Shown here one piece after another: positions 62,928 through 64,000 of a DNA stretch of 64,000 bases. The notes below the pieces were generated by a model that saw only the letters and a program-made list of their open reading frames with translations, searched no databases and was not told the DNA's origin. How positions within the stretch are numbered: the stretch's first letter is position 1; every line of letters starts with the position of its first letter. Source of the DNA: Sphingopyxis macrogoltabida (GTDB lineage Bacteria; Pseudomonadota; Alphaproteobacteria; Sphingomonadales; Sphingomonadaceae); assembly GCF_001307295.1 (NCBI RefSeq), contig NZ_CP012700.1:3723001-3787000 (forward strand), read 5' to 3'. The translations under genes and the position numbers were made by a program.

Positions 62928-63500
62928 TCAGGCAGCGCTGCCGATCAACCCGAACGCGCCGAGCGCGGTGCGGATCGCCCAGATCAGCAGCACCGTCGCG
63001 CTCGCCCCGCGAACGATCCGTGCCGCCCGCTTTTCGCGCAGCGCCGGGCCGAAAGCGAGGCAGGGCAGCATCGCGATCGTCCAGCCGACCAGCCCGCCCG
63101 CCGCCGCCCACACCCCGGCGCCGCTCGTCGCAGCGAGCGCGCCGATCAGGAAATGGCTGCGGTCGCCGAACTGGGTGACCAGCATCCGTCCGGCGAGCAG
63201 CGCGGGCGGGGCCTGGTCCGCGTCGGCGGGGGCAGCGCGGTCGCGCCAGAGCAGCGCGACCACCGCCGAAAGCATAGAAAAAGCGACGAGCAGCGCCGCG
63301 ACGCCCTGCCCGATCATGCGGTTCGCGACCGACCCGAGGACCGCCGCGACGACCGCGTTGAGGATGAAGGCCGAAAAGGCGATGATCACAACGACGCGCC
63401 GGTCGCTGCGCACGCTCAGCAGGTTCGAAAGAAGGGCGCCCGTTCGTCCATCGGCGTTGGCAAGCGCCACCGCGACGAGGGCCAGCATGATCGCGTCCAT
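62928..63500 (-). CDS. TMEM165/GDT1-like (UPF0016) membrane protein with altered motif
   Basis: A 190-residue protein with six predicted membrane helices in two similar halves. The second half carries TQFGDRSHFLIGA, the ExGD[KR][TS]-type signature with Gln for Glu, and the first half reads ANADGRTGALL, where the Glu-x-Gly-Asp order is lost. GDT1 proteins exchange Mn2+ or Ca2+ with H+; loss of the acidic residue makes transport by the usual mechanism doubtful. Membership is inferred from the overall layout. Confidence 0.7.
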   Translation of the reverse strand: MDAIMLALVAVALANADGRTGALLSNLLSVRSDRRVVVIIAFSAFILNAVVAAVLGSVANRMIGQGVAALLVAFSMLSAVVALLWRDRAAPADADQAPPALLAGRMLVTQFGDRSHFLIGALAATSGAGVWAAAGGLVGWTIAMLPCLAFGPALREKRAARIVRGASATVLLIWAIRTALGAFGLIGSAA

Positions 63501-63530
63501 AACCCGACCTGCGACGTCAGCGCGCCGCGG

Positions 63531-63860
63531 TCAATGGCCGAGCCGCATCGCCACCGAGGCGAGCCACGCTTCCTCGGCGGCGGCGGGGAGCGGTCCCCGC
63601 GGCGCGCTCGCGGCGTCGCTCATCGCGTCGAGATAGGTCAGGATCGCCGCGCGGTAACCACCCGCGGCGACCGCCGATTCGAGCCGGCTGGCGAGCGTCT
63701 CGACCGCCCCGAAGCCATTGTCGCGCGCCAGACAGCGGATATCGTCGATACCCTGAACGATCTGCGCCAGCGCGCAGTGCGGCAGCGCCTCGGCCAAAGC
63801 CCCGATCTGGCCGGTGATCCGGCCCTGAATGTCGTGAAAAGGATCGCCCTGCGTTTGCAT
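63531..63860 (-). CDS. Hypothetical helical protein
   Basis: A 109-residue all-alpha protein (ITGQIGALAEALPHCALAQIVQGIDDI, then LARDNGFGAVETLASRLESAV). The second stretch has the rhythm of an Hpt domain, but no phosphoryl-accepting histidine is at the expected place. No family assigned. It is 30 bases upstream of the GDT1-like gene on the same strand. Confidence 0.6.
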   Translation of the reverse strand: MQTQGDPFHDIQGRITGQIGALAEALPHCALAQIVQGIDDIRCLARDNGFGAVETLASRLESAVAAGGYRAAILTYLDAMSDAASAPRGPLPAAAEEAWLASVAMRLGH

Positions 63861-63945
63861 GCCATTCCCCCCTGTGGTCCGGGAGAGACGATGCGCCTTT
63901 TTGGTTAACGATCGGTTTAGGCCGGCTTGGGCTCTAACCCTAGCG

Positions 63946-64000
63946 ATGCGACCGGGGCCGGTCCTGTTGTTGCTTGCAGCGATACATGTCGCGATCAGCG
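63946..64000 (+). CDS. Start of an exported protein (truncated by window end)
   Basis: ATG at 63946 opens a frame that stays open to the end: MRPGPVLLLLAAIHVAIS, which looks like a signal peptide. No clear ribosome-binding site, and only 18 codons are visible, so this is tentative. Confidence 0.35.
   Translation, partial: MRPGPVLLLLAAIHVAIS

Noticed and set aside
1..64000. CRISPR array, prophage, integrase or restriction-modification genes
   Set aside because: No regularly spaced direct repeats and no such protein motifs seen; the only mobile signals are the MITE-like element and hairpin repeats.

Overview
The window reads as a chromosomal segment of a GC-rich alphaproteobacterium of the Sphingomonadales, plausibly Sphingopyxis or a close relative. 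Supporting signs are the hflK-hflC-degP operon, a PopZ-like protein beside a TolC-family protein, the mutY / DUF721 / tandem DsbA / smc neighbourhood, a 180-kDa-type NAD-glutamate dehydrogenase, plant-type glutamate-cysteine ligase, and dispersed hairpin repeats of the kind seen between sphingomonad genes. The genus is inference; no rRNA is present. One tRNA gene, tRNA-Cys(GCA), is present.

Layout. 1-3.1 kb: the 3' part of a GGDEF/EAL protein, a secreted CHAP-domain protein, a repeat-rich gap and a VOC protein. 3.1-9.7 kb: the hflK-hflC-degP membrane proteostasis operon (minus strand), divergent from mrp (Fe-S carrier), which is chained by 4-base overlaps to a CoA-binding protein and a lipoprotein, followed by a SIMPL lipoprotein. 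9.7-16 kb: a Tat-exported molybdenum hydroxylase large subunit coupled to hemH, a DUF1963 protein and phbB. 16-24.2 kb: small regulators, then NAD-GDH coupled to an ATP-grasp enzyme, then a PAS_5-type protein. 24.2-34 kb: an AT-rich regulatory island before a DUF983-MocR pair, a complete tripartite RND efflux operon with its TetR regulator, and an OsmC-like protein. 34-38.6 kb: an M20 hydrolase, an AraC regulator, a composite pseudogene made of three unrelated gene remnants, and a winged-helix regulator. 38.7-47.5 kb: tRNA-Cys, a Pcm-like protein, a TolC-family protein, popZ, nudC, a serine hydrolase, mutY, dciA-like DUF721 and two DsbA proteins. 47.7-64 kb: smc, ubiA, a TadE-TadE-TadG cluster, rsmE, two large secreted repeat proteins, gshA, dps, a GDT1-like protein, a hypothetical protein and the first codons of an exported protein.

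The most striking non-genic signals are as follows. (1) A 264-bp MITE-like element (42720-42983) has 31-bp perfect inverted ends and a TTA target duplication. It sits exactly between the serine-hydrolase stop and the nudC start; removing it restores a TAATG-coupled mutY-hydrolase-nudC operon. (2) A family of ~140-bp hairpin repeats occurs in three copies. In two of them the repeat begins directly after the stop codon of a minus-strand gene, and the arms differ between copies by paired changes. (3) A 60-bp sequence upstream of smc can fold as a three-way junction. (4) A shared decamer lies at the tetR start and over the predicted -10 of the efflux operon. (5) A pair of secreted P-domain / Calx-beta / DUF11 proteins sits between rsmE and gshA. 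I see no CRISPR array, phage, integrase or recognisable defence operon.
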